64,000 nt of DNA from Oceanospirillaceae bacterium (GCA_015665455.1 JADFAD010000001.1:744001-808000); one strand, 5' to 3'. Positions 47,389-56,821 are shown, counted from the first letter of the stretch. A program made the numbers and translations. The notes: a model not told the origin generated them from the letters alone.

Positions 47389-48726
47389 ATGTCGACTACG
47401 CTGATTAAGCACGCACGCATTGTGAATGAAGGCAAAATCCAAGAAGCGGATTTAAGAATCAAAGGCGACCGGATTGATGCCATCGGTAAAGATTTAACGG
47501 CGTCTGATCGAGACACTGTGGTGGATGCTAATGGTTTCTGGCTCGTTCCAGGGATGATTGATGACCAAGTACATTTTAGGGAGCCCGGGCTGACGCACAA
47601 AGGTTCCATTGCCAGTGAGTCGAGAGCTGCAGTAGCAGGGGGGATAACCAGCTATATGGAGATGCCCAACGTTTCGCCCGCAACCACCACTCAATCCGCC
47701 TTAGATGAAAAGTATAAGATTGCAGCACAACATTCACTGGCCAACTACGCGTTTTATTTAGGTGCCACTGAAGATAATCTGGAAGACATTAAAGCCCTTG
47801 ATCCTGCACTGAACTGCGGGGTGAAAGTGTTCATGGGAGCATCCACTGGTAATTTATTGGTTGAGAATCCAACGGCCTTGGAGGGCATTTTTCGAGAGAG
47901 CCCGATACTCATCGCCACTCACTGCGAAAGTGGTCCGGTCATTTCTAAAAACTTGTCTGCTCTTTCGTCGCAAGGCCGGGAATTGACGATTGAAGACCAT
48001 CCTCGCATACGTGATGCTGAAGCCTGTTATGAATCATCATCGTACGCTGTCAGTCTGGCGAAAAAATACCAAAGCGACTTGCATGTGCTCCATATCACCA
48101 CTGAAAAAGAACTGAGTTTATTTGATCCGGGGCCTATTCATAATAAGAAGATTACGGCCGAGGCCTGCGTTCATCATTTATGGTTTTCGAATCAAGATTA
48201 TGCGCGCTTGGGAAACCGTATTAAGTGCAATCCCGCGATTAAATTCAGCCAGGACCGTAGCGCATTAATTCAGGCGCTGAAGACGGGCCAAATAGACATC
48301 ATTGCCACCGATCACGCACCGCATACGCTTGAAGAAAAGCAACAACCTTATGCGGCGGCTCCAGCGGGCTTGCCCTTGGTTCAGCATGCGTTAATCAGCT
48401 TAATAGATCATGTAAGGGCGAATCGTTTATCCATTTGTTCGGTCGTGGAAAAAACGGCTCATAACCCGGCCATTCGGTATCGGGTATCAGAGCGAGGATT
48501 TATTCGCGAAGGGTATTTTGCTGATTTGGTTTTGATCAACCCGAACAAGCCAACCACGGTGACGGACGAGAATTCTTTGTATCACTGTCAATGGTCACCC
48601 TTTCAAGGGCATCAGTTTTCAAGCGCTATTCAGAGTACTTGGGTGAACGGCCAGCAAGTATTTGATGGCACGAAGCTCGTATCGGGTGTCCCTAATGGCC
48701 AACGACTTCGTTTTATCGCTCGCTAA
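47389..48726 (+). CDS. pyrC: Dihydroorotase paralogue (zinc-starvation operon)
   Basis: A 445-residue class I dihydroorotase (pyrimidine synthesis). The metal-binding residues are present: DDQVHFREPGLTHKG, the probable carboxylated lysine in CGVKVFMGASTG, LIATHCESG, LHVLHITTEKE and IIATDHAPHTLEEKQ. It starts four bases after hisI stops, so they are translated together. Zur-controlled pyrC copies are known from Pseudomonas and relatives, as described in comparative studies of zinc regulons. The enzyme appears fully functional. Confidence 0.9.
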   Translation: MSTTLIKHARIVNEGKIQEADLRIKGDRIDAIGKDLTASDRDTVVDANGFWLVPGMIDDQVHFREPGLTHKGSIASESRAAVAGGITSYMEMPNVSPATTTQSALDEKYKIAAQHSLANYAFYLGATEDNLEDIKALDPALNCGVKVFMGASTGNLLVENPTALEGIFRESPILIATHCESGPVISKNLSALSSQGRELTIEDHPRIRDAEACYESSSYAVSLAKKYQSDLHVLHITTEKELSLFDPGPIHNKKITAEACVHHLWFSNQDYARLGNRIKCNPAIKFSQDRSALIQALKTGQIDIIATDHAPHTLEEKQQPYAAAPAGLPLVQHALISLIDHVRANRLSICSVVEKTAHNPAIRYRVSERGFIREGYFADLVLINPNKPTTVTDENSLYHCQWSPFQGHQFSSAIQSTWVNGQQVFDGTKLVSGVPNGQRLRFIAR

Positions 48727-48857
48727 AGCTCAATCATGATTTAAGAAAAACGATTGCAGAGAAGTGTGAACTAGAAACAATAGCCCAGAAAAAAAGCTCA
48801 GAAGTGAGTGCACAAAAACGTGCGTTTGCAAGTTAACGTATTTAAATTAGAGTAACC

Positions 48858-50789
48858 ATGAACACTAAACATCAAGTATCGATTACTTTTCCGGATCAAT
48901 CGGTTCGTTGTTTTGACGCACCCGTTTCGGTAATGAATATTTCAGAAAGCATCAGCTCCGGTTTCGCGAGGAAGACACTGGCCGGAAAAGTGAACGGGCG
49001 GATTTTAGATACCTCGGATCTGATCTCAGAAAACACCAGTATTCACTTGATCACGTCGGACGATGACGAAGGCTTGAACATCATTCGCAAGTCTACGGCG
49101 CATCTCTTAGGTCGAGCGGTGAAACAGTTGTTTCCTGAGGCAAAGATTGTCTTGGCCGAAGCGCACGAACACGGTTTTTATTGCGATATTTCCTACAGCC
49201 GATCTTTTACAGAAGAAGATCGAAACGCCATAGAAGAACGCATGAAAGCACTTGCTTCCGAGAAGTACGATGTTGTAAAGCAAATTCGTGCCCAAGAAGA
49301 TGCTCTTACGTTATTTAAAGAGCGCAACGAAGACTTTAAAGTGGATTTTATTGATGGTTTGTCGGATGCAGAATCCATTACTTTGAGTGTTCATGAGGAA
49401 TACGTTGATTTCAGCGAGGGCGTTCAGGTTCCTAATTCTCGTTTTCTCAGCCACTTCAAATTAACGAAGAACTCCGGTGTGTATCTGGATGGGGATGCCA
49501 ACGCGGAGCAGCTTCAACGCATCTCTGGTACTGCTTGGGAAAGTAAAAAATCACTCAAAGTGCACCTTACAATGATTGAAGAAGCGGAAAAAAGGGATCA
49601 TCGCCGCTTGGGTAAGGCACTTGGGTTGTTCCATTTTTCAGAAGACGCACCGGGTTCCGTTTTCTGGCACGCCAAAGGTTGGGTGTTGTTTAAAGAACTG
49701 CTGAACTATATGCGTCGCCGAATCGAGAATGAAGATTACGAAGAAGTGAACACGCCCGATCTTATGGATCAAAGCTTGTGGGAAACCTCGGGTCATTGGC
49801 AAAATTATCGCGATCATATGTTTTCCACCGAAACAGCGGATCAGCGTAATCTGGTCTTTAAACCCATGAGCTGCCCTGGCAGTGTGCTCTTGTATGGCTC
49901 GGGCCTAAAAAGCTACCGAGATTTACCAATACGCATGGCAGAGTTCGGCAAAGTGCATCGGTTTGAGCCTTCCGGTTCATTGCACGGTTTGTTGCGCGTG
50001 AGGCATTTTACGCAAGACGATGCCCACATCTACTGTACCCAAGCGCAATTGCAACAAGAGTGTGAAAACGTCATTCAGTTGGTTTTGGGCATCTACAGAG
50101 ACTTTGGTTTTGAAGACGTGGCGATTAAGTTATCCACGCGCCCTGAAAAAAGACTGGGCGATGACGCCACTTGGGATTTTCTTGAATCCTCATTGATTCA
50201 ATCTCTTAAAAAATTGGTTTTGCCGTACGAAATTAACGAAGGCGAAGGGGCATTTTATGGCCCTAAGCTGGAATTTACTCTGCGTGATTCCATCGGGCGA
50301 GATTGGCAATGTGGTACTTTGCAGGTGGATATGAATTTGCCTGAACGATTCGATTTGTCCTATACCGATGATCAAGGTACACGTCAGCCGCCAGTGATGT
50401 TGCATCGTGCATTATTTGGCTCCCTAGAACGATTCATTGGGATTTTGATTGAGCATTATGCAGGTAAATTCCCGGCGTGGCTCTCGCCAACGCAAGTGGC
50501 GATTCTTTCCATCTCTCAAAAGTCGAACGCCTACGCAGAGACATTGCATAAGACGCTTAAAAAAGCGGGGCTTCGTTTGGCCTTAGATAACAGCCCTGAA
50601 AAGATAGGCTATAAAATCAGGCACAGCACCTTACAAAAAGTGCCGTTCATGATTGTGGTCGGTGATAAAGAATCGGACAAGCAAACGGTGAATATTCGTT
50701 TGTTGAATGGCGAAACCTTGGGCGAGTTCTCTGTAGATGACGCTTTGCGCTTACTTCAGGAAAAAGTCACCGCACCAGATTTACTCTGA
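48858..50789 (+). CDS. thrS: Threonyl-tRNA synthetase paralogue with altered editing site
   Basis: A 643-residue ThrRS with TGS domain (1-65), editing domain (75-230), class II catalytic core (265-535) and anticodon-binding domain (540-640). Catalytic zinc ligands are kept: Cys in KPMSCPGS, His in DDAHIYC and His in VMLHRAL. In the editing domain, the HSCAH motif of E. coli ThrRS reads KSTAH (residues 78-82), and DMCRGPH reads DFSEGVQ (184-190). So the residues equivalent to H73, C182 and H186 are Lys, Ser and Gln. Removal of mischarged serine is therefore probably lost. It lies in the Zur-controlled cluster and should be made during zinc starvation. Confidence 0.92.
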   Translation: MNTKHQVSITFPDQSVRCFDAPVSVMNISESISSGFARKTLAGKVNGRILDTSDLISENTSIHLITSDDDEGLNIIRKSTAHLLGRAVKQLFPEAKIVLAEAHEHGFYCDISYSRSFTEEDRNAIEERMKALASEKYDVVKQIRAQEDALTLFKERNEDFKVDFIDGLSDAESITLSVHEEYVDFSEGVQVPNSRFLSHFKLTKNSGVYLDGDANAEQLQRISGTAWESKKSLKVHLTMIEEAEKRDHRRLGKALGLFHFSEDAPGSVFWHAKGWVLFKELLNYMRRRIENEDYEEVNTPDLMDQSLWETSGHWQNYRDHMFSTETADQRNLVFKPMSCPGSVLLYGSGLKSYRDLPIRMAEFGKVHRFEPSGSLHGLLRVRHFTQDDAHIYCTQAQLQQECENVIQLVLGIYRDFGFEDVAIKLSTRPEKRLGDDATWDFLESSLIQSLKKLVLPYEINEGEGAFYGPKLEFTLRDSIGRDWQCGTLQVDMNLPERFDLSYTDDQGTRQPPVMLHRALFGSLERFIGILIEHYAGKFPAWLSPTQVAILSISQKSNAYAETLHKTLKKAGLRLALDNSPEKIGYKIRHSTLQKVPFMIVVGDKESDKQTVNIRLLNGETLGEFSVDDALRLLQEKVTAPDLL

Positions 50790-50930
50790 ATAAACGAACT
50801 CGGTTTTTAAAAAACTTAAATTATCAACGTCATCAGACCGATTCATCACTTCGCTTGTGAGTGATGTTCGGCACTTAGCTGTGGGTTGGTTGAACGGATG
50901 CGTTTAACTGACCTGATTTTAGGAGGTTCC

Positions 50931-51491
50931 ATGTTAAGAAAATGTCCTTCCGGGTACTACCCAACGGTGTCAGAAAAAGCGTTCATCGACCCAACCGCCA
51001 TCGTTTGTGGTCGGGTTATTATTGAAGATAATGTGTTTGTTGGGCCTTACGCAGTGATTCGTGCGGATGAGGTCGATGAGCAGGGGCAGATTCAGCCCAT
51101 TACTATTAAGAGCGACTCGAACATTCAAGACGGTGTTGTGATTCACTCCAAAGGGGGCGCAGCGGTTACCATAGGTTCAAGAACATCTATTGCTCATCGT
51201 TCCATCGTCCATGGGCCGTGCAGCGTTGGCGATGATGTTTTCATTGGTTTCAATAGCGTCGTGTTTCGTACCACCATTGGGCAGGGTTGTGTGATACGGC
51301 ATAACTGCGTAATTGATGGCATTGATCTGCCGGACGCATTTCATGTACCACCAGTGACGTCTATTGGCCCTGGATTTGATTTGGGCTCCATAGAAAAAGT
51401 ACCCCCAGAATACTCTTCGTTTTCTGAATCGGTTATTTCGGCCAATCATGCTTTGGTACAGGGGTATAAGAAATTAGTGAACGAGCTTTAG
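50931..51491 (+). CDS. Gamma-class carbonic anhydrase (zinc-starvation operon)
   Basis: 186 residues from the ATG at 50931, which has AGGAGG five bases before it; a TTG at 50886 is a poorer start. The left-handed beta-helix hexapeptide pattern is visible (IDPTAIVCGRVIIEDNVFVGPYAVIRADE, then VTIGSRTSIAHRSIVHG). Metal-ligand histidines are in NIQDGVVIHS and SIAHRSIVHG, and RAD supplies the conserved Arg and Asp. The type resembles CamH-like enzymes, some of which use iron or cobalt as well as zinc, which would suit zinc-poor conditions. It is fourth in the Zur cluster. Confidence 0.85.
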   Translation: MLRKCPSGYYPTVSEKAFIDPTAIVCGRVIIEDNVFVGPYAVIRADEVDEQGQIQPITIKSDSNIQDGVVIHSKGGAAVTIGSRTSIAHRSIVHGPCSVGDDVFIGFNSVVFRTTIGQGCVIRHNCVIDGIDLPDAFHVPPVTSIGPGFDLGSIEKVPPEYSSFSESVISANHALVQGYKKLVNEL

Positions 51492-51586
51492 ATGTTCTTG
51501 TATGCTTAATGAGACAACTAAATAAGTAATGAGGCATAAGCCGTTTCTGATGGATGCTTACTGTTTTATCTTACAAGGAGATGTAA

Positions 51587-52060
51587 GTGGATTTCTCTCT
51601 TAAGACGCCAGTGTTCAGGTTCATCTTAATATTATTGTTATTTACTTCAATCAATTCTCATGCAGATTCCTCTGATTCTGTTAAACAATCCATTCTTGAT
51701 CACCCCGGTTTTGAATCGTTTAAGAAAACGCTTTCGCTGATTATTAATGATCGAGCTCAAAACATTAAGGGGACGCACCATTTTTACATCGCGAGGTATG
51801 AAAAAGGCAGCAATATCAGTTACATGCTTTGGAAAGAAGGAAGAAAACTGTGGATCAGGGATGTTGGAGGTGTCGATGAATACAGCTGGTTGTCTATGCG
51901 TATGCCTACGGGAGGTCAATTTCTGGATGTAGATAAGGATGTGGTTGAAACTCAAGAAGAGGTTGGTAGCAGTACTTATTTAGTGACACGAACATGGATG
52001 AATCAGAAAATTTACGATGCTGTCATTGATGGCGATTTAGTCACCGTTCAACAAAAATAG
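51587..52060 (+). CDS. Exported hypothetical protein
   Basis: 157 residues with a signal peptide (FRFILILLLFTSINSHADSS). The start is a GTG at 51587 with AAGGAG six bases before it. The mature part is a small mixed alpha/beta protein (SVKQSILDHPGFESFKKTLSL, HHFYIARYEKGSNISYMLWKEGRKLWIRDV). I do not recognise the family. It follows the carbonic anhydrase by about 95 bases on the same strand and could be read through from the Zur operon or be independent. Confidence 0.65.
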   Translation: MDFSLKTPVFRFILILLLFTSINSHADSSDSVKQSILDHPGFESFKKTLSLIINDRAQNIKGTHHFYIARYEKGSNISYMLWKEGRKLWIRDVGGVDEYSWLSMRMPTGGQFLDVDKDVVETQEEVGSSTYLVTRTWMNQKIYDAVIDGDLVTVQQK

Positions 52061-52189
52061 ATCAAATTGGATGTTTAATTTTAGGGACAAAGGATAAAGG
52101 GAATTATGGGGTTATTTACAAGTACGACTTATATATTCTAAACAAAACAACAGGTTATTGTTTGTAGTTCTTTAGTGTTATTCATAGTT

Positions 52190-52229
52190 TTGACATCAAT
52201 TTTTCATGAAATAATCACCTTACTGACAT
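52190..52229 (+). promoter_or_regulatory. Tandem Pho-box half-sites before phoX
   Basis: Four half-sites resembling CTGTCAT recur at exactly 11-base intervals, their CA dinucleotides at 52194, 52205, 52216 and 52227: TTGACAT, TTTTCAT, TAATCAC and CTGACAT. Two PhoB boxes in series are implied. They lie 60-100 bases before the phoX start. Confidence 0.65.
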
Positions 52230-52287
52230 CCTTGGATTTTAGATTCGACCTTCTAATAACAAAGTTATAACTAGAAGGTTAGCAACA

Positions 52288-54186
52288 ATGAAAGATGAGA
52301 TTCAGAAGTTCGATGACAGTGATGATGGGGTTTGTAATAAGAGCACTAACCGTGCCTTTGGTGATGTGCTGAATGTGAATTTAAGCCGACGTACCGTCAT
52401 GCAGGGCAGCTTAGCGGCCGCTGCAACCACGTTTGTAGCGGCGGGTTCTAGCTCTGCCAGTGCTTTTGGTTGGAGCAGACGTTTTGGGCGTCGTTCTTTG
52501 GTGAACTTCCGACCTGTGACTTTGGCCGAAGGTAATGGCCCGACACCAAGCATTTCGCCAGATTATGAATATCAGGTTCTGATTCCATGGGGTGAGCCTC
52601 TGGAGCCTGGAGGGCCAGAATACAACTGGCCACCAACGGCTGAAGATCAGCGTCAACAGATTGGGATTGGTCATGACGGTATGACGTTTTTTCCAATCGA
52701 TCGTCGTTTACAAGAAGGGGATTACACGGATCGTCTGTTCCGTAAACATTGGGGACCGGGCAATCGTCATGGCATGTTAGCAATTAACCACGAGTTTGGT
52801 AGAAACTCAGCCGTTCTTGGTAAGGATTTCCCTGAATCCCTAGATGACGTTCGTACTTCACAGCATGCACACGGTGTGGCTGTGGTTGAAATTAAAAAAG
52901 AAGGCCGTGGCGAATGGCGACAGGTTGAAAGTAAAAACGCGCGTCGTATTCATGTGAACACTCCGGTACGTTTCAGTGGCCCAGCGGCGGACAGTGAATT
53001 GTTAAAAACGCCGAATGGAAATATCCCTCTTGGTACCGTAAATAACTGTTCTAATGGCCATACGCCTTGGGGAACTTACTTAACCTGTGAAGAAAACTTC
53101 AATGGTTATTTCGGTGCAACTCATGAAAAAAGCAGTTGGTCTGCGACGGAAGAACAGGCTCGTTACGGGTTCAGTGACGATGGCTTTGGTTATGGTTGGC
53201 ATGTCTTTGATCGACGTTTCGATTTGTCCGATCCAGATTATTTAAATGAAGAGAATCGTTTTGGTTGGGTGGTTGAGATTGATCCCTTTGATGGCACTCA
53301 AGTCCCTGTTAAACGTACGGCACTTGGTCGCATTAAGCATGAAGGCGCGACTGTAACGGTTGGCCAAGACAACCGAGTAGTGGTCTATATGGGCGATGAT
53401 CAGCGTTTTGATTACGTTTATAAGTTTGTCTCCGCTGGTGACTGGCGAGAAATGCGAGCAAATGGTAGAGACCCATTAGACGAAGGCGCGTTGTATGTGG
53501 CGAGGTTTAATGATGATGGAACCGGTGATTGGTTGGAGCTTACCATTGAAAATCCTGCATTAGCTGCTCGATTTGTGGATCAGGCAGAACTTCTTACGTT
53601 CACACGAATTGCTTCTGATATTCTTGGTGCGACGCCGATGGATCGCCCTGAATGGATTACAGTGGCTCCGAATTCTGACGTTTATTGTACGTTAACAAAC
53701 AACAGCCAACGAACGGAAGGTAATGCGGCGAATCCTTTGACCCCAAATCCAGACGGGCACATTATTCGCTGGCGAGACACCGAAGCGCATACAGGTACTT
53801 CTTTTGCGTGGGATATCTTTTTAATTGCCGAAGACTCACATGGTACTGAAGAATCTTTCAGTGATCCGGATGGTATTTGGGCTGATCCGGACGGTCGTTT
53901 ATTCGTCCAAACGGATGGCGGACAAAAAGATGGGTTGAATAATCAATTACTGGTGGTGGATACCAAGACGAAAGAAATCCGTCGTTTGTTCACCGGAGTA
54001 ACCAGTGATGAAATCACAGGAATTACTGTGACACCAGATCGCCGCACCATGTTTATTAATACGCAACACCCTGGCAACGGTGATCCGTTGGTGACTAACT
54101 TTCCGGCGCCTCAAGACGGTGTCACCATGCCTCGTGATTGTACGTTTGTGATTACGCGCAAAAATGGCGGAATTATTGGGTCGTAA
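52288..54186 (+). CDS. phoX: PhoX-type alkaline phosphatase (DUF839)
   Basis: A 632-residue phosphatase. The Tat signal is clear (SRRTVMQGSLAAAATTFVAA, twin Arg), so it is exported folded. The PhoX core includes GHDGMTFFPID, GMLAINHEFGRN, NGHTPWGTYLTCEENFNGYFG, VEIDPFDGT, GRIKHEGATVTVGQDNRVVVYMGDDQRFDYVYKF and EEIDPDG-like segments (FSDPDGIWADPDGRLFVQTDGG). Known PhoX enzymes use calcium with iron to release phosphate from monoesters. The tandem Pho half-sites upstream fit induction by phosphate limitation. A terminator follows. Confidence 0.93.
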   Translation: MKDEIQKFDDSDDGVCNKSTNRAFGDVLNVNLSRRTVMQGSLAAAATTFVAAGSSSASAFGWSRRFGRRSLVNFRPVTLAEGNGPTPSISPDYEYQVLIPWGEPLEPGGPEYNWPPTAEDQRQQIGIGHDGMTFFPIDRRLQEGDYTDRLFRKHWGPGNRHGMLAINHEFGRNSAVLGKDFPESLDDVRTSQHAHGVAVVEIKKEGRGEWRQVESKNARRIHVNTPVRFSGPAADSELLKTPNGNIPLGTVNNCSNGHTPWGTYLTCEENFNGYFGATHEKSSWSATEEQARYGFSDDGFGYGWHVFDRRFDLSDPDYLNEENRFGWVVEIDPFDGTQVPVKRTALGRIKHEGATVTVGQDNRVVVYMGDDQRFDYVYKFVSAGDWREMRANGRDPLDEGALYVARFNDDGTGDWLELTIENPALAARFVDQAELLTFTRIASDILGATPMDRPEWITVAPNSDVYCTLTNNSQRTEGNAANPLTPNPDGHIIRWRDTEAHTGTSFAWDIFLIAEDSHGTEESFSDPDGIWADPDGRLFVQTDGGQKDGLNNQLLVVDTKTKEIRRLFTGVTSDEITGITVTPDRRTMFINTQHPGNGDPLVTNFPAPQDGVTMPRDCTFVITRKNGGIIGS

Positions 54187-54225
54187 TTACTCTTTAAATT
54201 GCTGTGTTTTATTACGTGATTTACT

Positions 54226-54254
54226 AAAAGCTCAGACGAATGTCTGGGCTTTTT
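54226..54254 (+). terminator. Intrinsic terminator after phoX
   Basis: AAAAGCTCAGAC and GTCTGGGCTTTTT pair around GAAT, giving a stem of about eleven pairs with a T-run, 40 bases after the stop codon. The remaining sequence to 54541 shows no gene I can support. Confidence 0.85.
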
Positions 54255-54541
54255 AGGTTCTAACCAAACGGTTAAATGCAAATTAGCTTCTATCCTTTAT
54301 TTGTTTTTAATTTTAACCCGTTTTTAGCTGTGTCTCAGGAATGTCTCTTTCGTAGTGAGCAAAACAGTCTTTTCGAATGTCTCTATTACGTCTTAAGAAC
54401 AAGACCAAATCATAAAGGCGACTTATATCATCAAAATGATAATTACTTGGTGCCATGGGCTCATTGTTTTTAATGTTACTGGTATAGTGGGGCCAAAATG
54501 TTTGGATGTAACGGTTTAATATTTCGAATCAGGATATTTCA

Positions 54542-55186
54542 ATGAAGAAGAAACATGTGTTTTCAGGTGTATTCGTGTTGCTGGTGGCCATTATTTCAGC
54601 TGCGGTGTTTACAAACTCCCAAGAAACGAACTTGAATCAAGCTGCCAGAGAAAATGCTTCTGAATTGATTAGGTCGTACTCACCTATCAAAGGCGGTAAG
54701 GATGCAAAAGTAACCATTGTGGAATTTTTAGATCCTGCTTGTGAGACGTGTAGGCAGTTTTATCCTTTCGTAAAAAGTGCATTAGCGGCTTATCCTGAAA
54801 AACTTAAATTGGTCGTTCGTCATGCACCGTTCCATCAAGGATCGGATGAGATGATCAAGATACTTGAGGCTGCTAAATTACAAGGAAAGTATTGGGAGAC
54901 ATTAGAAATAATGCTGAAGGAACAGGCGAACTGGACGGAACATCATAAAGCGAAACCTGAATTGATTTGGAAATACCTAGTTGGAATGGGGTTGGATTTG
55001 GATCAAGTCCGTAAGGATATGAACAGTCATGAAGTGGTGGCGAGGGTTGAGCAAGACCTAGCTGATACTAAGGGATTAAAGGTTACACGTACGCCGGGAT
55101 TTTTTGTTAATGGGAAGCCCTTAACTTCGTTTGGTTATAAGCAATTGAAGGTGCTGATCGAATCGGAACTTCAAAAGAATTATTGA
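54542..55186 (+). CDS. DsbA-family periplasmic thiol oxidoreductase
   Basis: A 214-residue protein with an N-terminal signal/anchor (HVFSGVFVLLVAIISAAVF) and a thioredoxin fold with DsbA-type helical insertion. The active site is CETC in VEFLDPACETCRQFYPFV, and the cis-Pro loop is TRTPGFFVNGKPLTSFG. Such proteins make or repair disulfide bonds. No DsbB or VKOR partner gene is adjacent, so its redox partner is elsewhere. The glutamate-threonine pair between the cysteines differs from the PH of classical DsbA and suggests a different redox potential. Confidence 0.88.
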   Translation: MKKKHVFSGVFVLLVAIISAAVFTNSQETNLNQAARENASELIRSYSPIKGGKDAKVTIVEFLDPACETCRQFYPFVKSALAAYPEKLKLVVRHAPFHQGSDEMIKILEAAKLQGKYWETLEIMLKEQANWTEHHKAKPELIWKYLVGMGLDLDQVRKDMNSHEVVARVEQDLADTKGLKVTRTPGFFVNGKPLTSFGYKQLKVLIESELQKNY

Positions 55187-55286
55187 TTTTGGTGTTGAGT
55201 TTAACGAACAAACTCATCGGAATATCAAAACATGATATCTTCTGATTAAGTTTATTTACTACTCTTCCAGTTTAACTTTTCCATAC

Positions 55287-55314
55287 ACGTATGGGCGCTG
55301 TTACGCCCATACGT
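55287..55314. terminator. Bidirectional terminator between convergent genes
   Basis: ACGTATGGGCG (55287-55297) and CGCCCATACGT (55304-55314) are perfect 11-base inverted repeats around CTGTTA, with TTT on the plus side and GGAAAAG on the other. It lies between the DsbA-like gene (+) and the gene at 55340 (-). Confidence 0.75.
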
Positions 55315-55339
55315 TTGATGCCTAAACTTGATGTTTAGG

Positions 55340-56296
55340 TTAAGACTTAGTCACGGTATTACAGGTAACGTGTGGGAACAGGTAACCAGGTTTATCGTGA
55401 ATGGTTAGTGTCATGAAGATGGTTTGTGTGTAAGAAAGGTAATTGAATGTCTTCCCGCCATCCGTTGACATTAACCAATAATCCGCCTCGTAGTCATCCA
55501 CACTGGCTCTGCGTTGTTCAAATGGAATGTTAGTGGTGGCACCTTTGCCAGACGGTAGTGGCTTTGTGGTTACTTTCCAATGAATATAAGCATTTGGCTT
55601 AATCAGATCGACTGCATCTTGAATTGCCTGATTAGGATTCTTAGTGAGTGCAGGCTGAGGGTTTTGGTAGTTGTCCTCCTGGTTTAGGAGTTCAGTGAAA
55701 GGCTCGCTGTCTAAACCGGCTGGTGCAAATGGTGGTGGGGCTACAGGAATTGTTGGGATCCCATCTTTTCTCTCAAAGCTGCCCAACGCTAATATCGAGT
55801 TGCCATGAGGTATAGAGATTTGTTTGGCTATTTCTATGTCTTTAGGTTGTGGTGATACTGGGCCAGGTTCTGTTCCATTTTTTGAATACGGACCAATGGT
55901 TTGTGCCGCAGTGGTTAAATACAACCATGCCCCGTTCTCTTCGTGGACGATTTGCTCGACATTCGGGCCTTCTGCAAAACGTACTTGCTGATCGTAAAAT
56001 AGTGCAAATGGGTTTTGAGTGAAGTTACCACCACGGTTTGGTGCTGTTACTGGGGTGGCTACAGCGGCTTTATCGTTGAATTGAAGTGTTTCATAGTACG
56101 TAAAGTTTTTAAGAATATAGCCATAGTCTGGCTTGCCTGGCTGAGGCGAGTTCTGTGGTAAAGGCATTACGTTATAGGATAGCGGATTACTTTGACCGCC
56201 AGCACTGTCAGGTGCATTTGGTAGAGGACGGTTCGTCCACGTTCCTACGAGTTCAGCAAAAGGGTAGTCTTTCGGAAAATCTGAATTATAAGGCAT
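55340..56296 (-). CDS. Heme-binding-like beta-barrel protein
   Basis: A 318-residue protein without signal peptide or membrane segment. The pattern FAELVGTWTNRPLPNAP, YNVMPLPQN, YILKNFTYYETLQFND, APNRGGNFTQ, LFYDQQVRFAEGPN and VHEENGAWLYLTTA resembles proteins databases call heme-binding or nitrobindin-like. The length (over 300 residues, with a proline-rich insertion PVAPPPFAPAG) is greater than usual. It is monocistronic and separated from its neighbours by terminators. The biochemical role is unproven. Confidence 0.55.
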   Translation of the reverse strand: MPYNSDFPKDYPFAELVGTWTNRPLPNAPDSAGGQSNPLSYNVMPLPQNSPQPGKPDYGYILKNFTYYETLQFNDKAAVATPVTAPNRGGNFTQNPFALFYDQQVRFAEGPNVEQIVHEENGAWLYLTTAAQTIGPYSKNGTEPGPVSPQPKDIEIAKQISIPHGNSILALGSFERKDGIPTIPVAPPPFAPAGLDSEPFTELLNQEDNYQNPQPALTKNPNQAIQDAVDLIKPNAYIHWKVTTKPLPSGKGATTNIPFEQRRASVDDYEADYWLMSTDGGKTFNYLSYTQTIFMTLTIHDKPGYLFPHVTCNTVTKS

Positions 56297-56566
56297 GATA
56301 AATAATCTCCTGTCATCTTGTTAATTTACTGGATATCTCTTTAGCCTCACGATGGCTAAGTTCTCTCTGAAATTAGAATGACACGCATTCATTCAGTACT
56401 TCTTTTGTTCTTATTGGGAGTACAGAAGAAGCCTAAGACAGCATTGCCAAAAAAAACATTACACGTAATTACAAGGGGCGGGTTGTGAGCCGGCTAAGAT
56501 AAATTCGTTTTAAAGGTGGGGTTTTAACGTCATACTTCATTTGTTGTGATGAGGGATTAGGGCAAA

Positions 56567-56806
56567 GTGAACAGTAATAGGGTTATACGTTTAATGAGGA
56601 AATTCAAACTGGCTAGTTTGCCTGCGTTACTTGGTGTGCTAGTCGTGATGGTAATGATCGCGTTTTATTTCTTTAACTTAATCAGTGAATACGTCGTGTT
56701 GCTTTTGTTAGCAGTGGCGTTTACTTCGAGTACGATTAAAAATAAAAAACTGGCCCGAAAGGTTAGGGTTCTAGAGACAGAGCTACAACGCTATAAATCT
56801 GGCTAA
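56567..56806 (+). CDS. Small membrane protein with coiled-coil tail
   Basis: A 79-residue protein with two hydrophobic stretches (LPALLGVLVVMVMIAFYFFNL and YVVLLLLAVAFTSSTI), then a basic, heptad-like tail (NKKLARKVRVLETELQRYKS). The GTG at 56567 (reading GTG AAC AGT) is preceded by GGGCAAA. I do not recognise the family. It is convergent with another small membrane protein gene at 56822. Confidence 0.5.
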   Translation: MNSNRVIRLMRKFKLASLPALLGVLVVMVMIAFYFFNLISEYVVLLLLAVAFTSSTIKNKKLARKVRVLETELQRYKSG

Positions 56807-56821
56807 TAACGGTCTCTGGAT

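Noticed and set aside
52302-52783. Minus-strand frames opposite the start of phoX
   Set aside because: The Tat signal and conserved PhoX core on the plus strand explain the region.
54276-54473. A 65-codon frame between phoX and the DsbA-like gene
   Set aside because: It has no ribosome site, aromatic-rich random-looking composition, and lies just after the phoX terminator.
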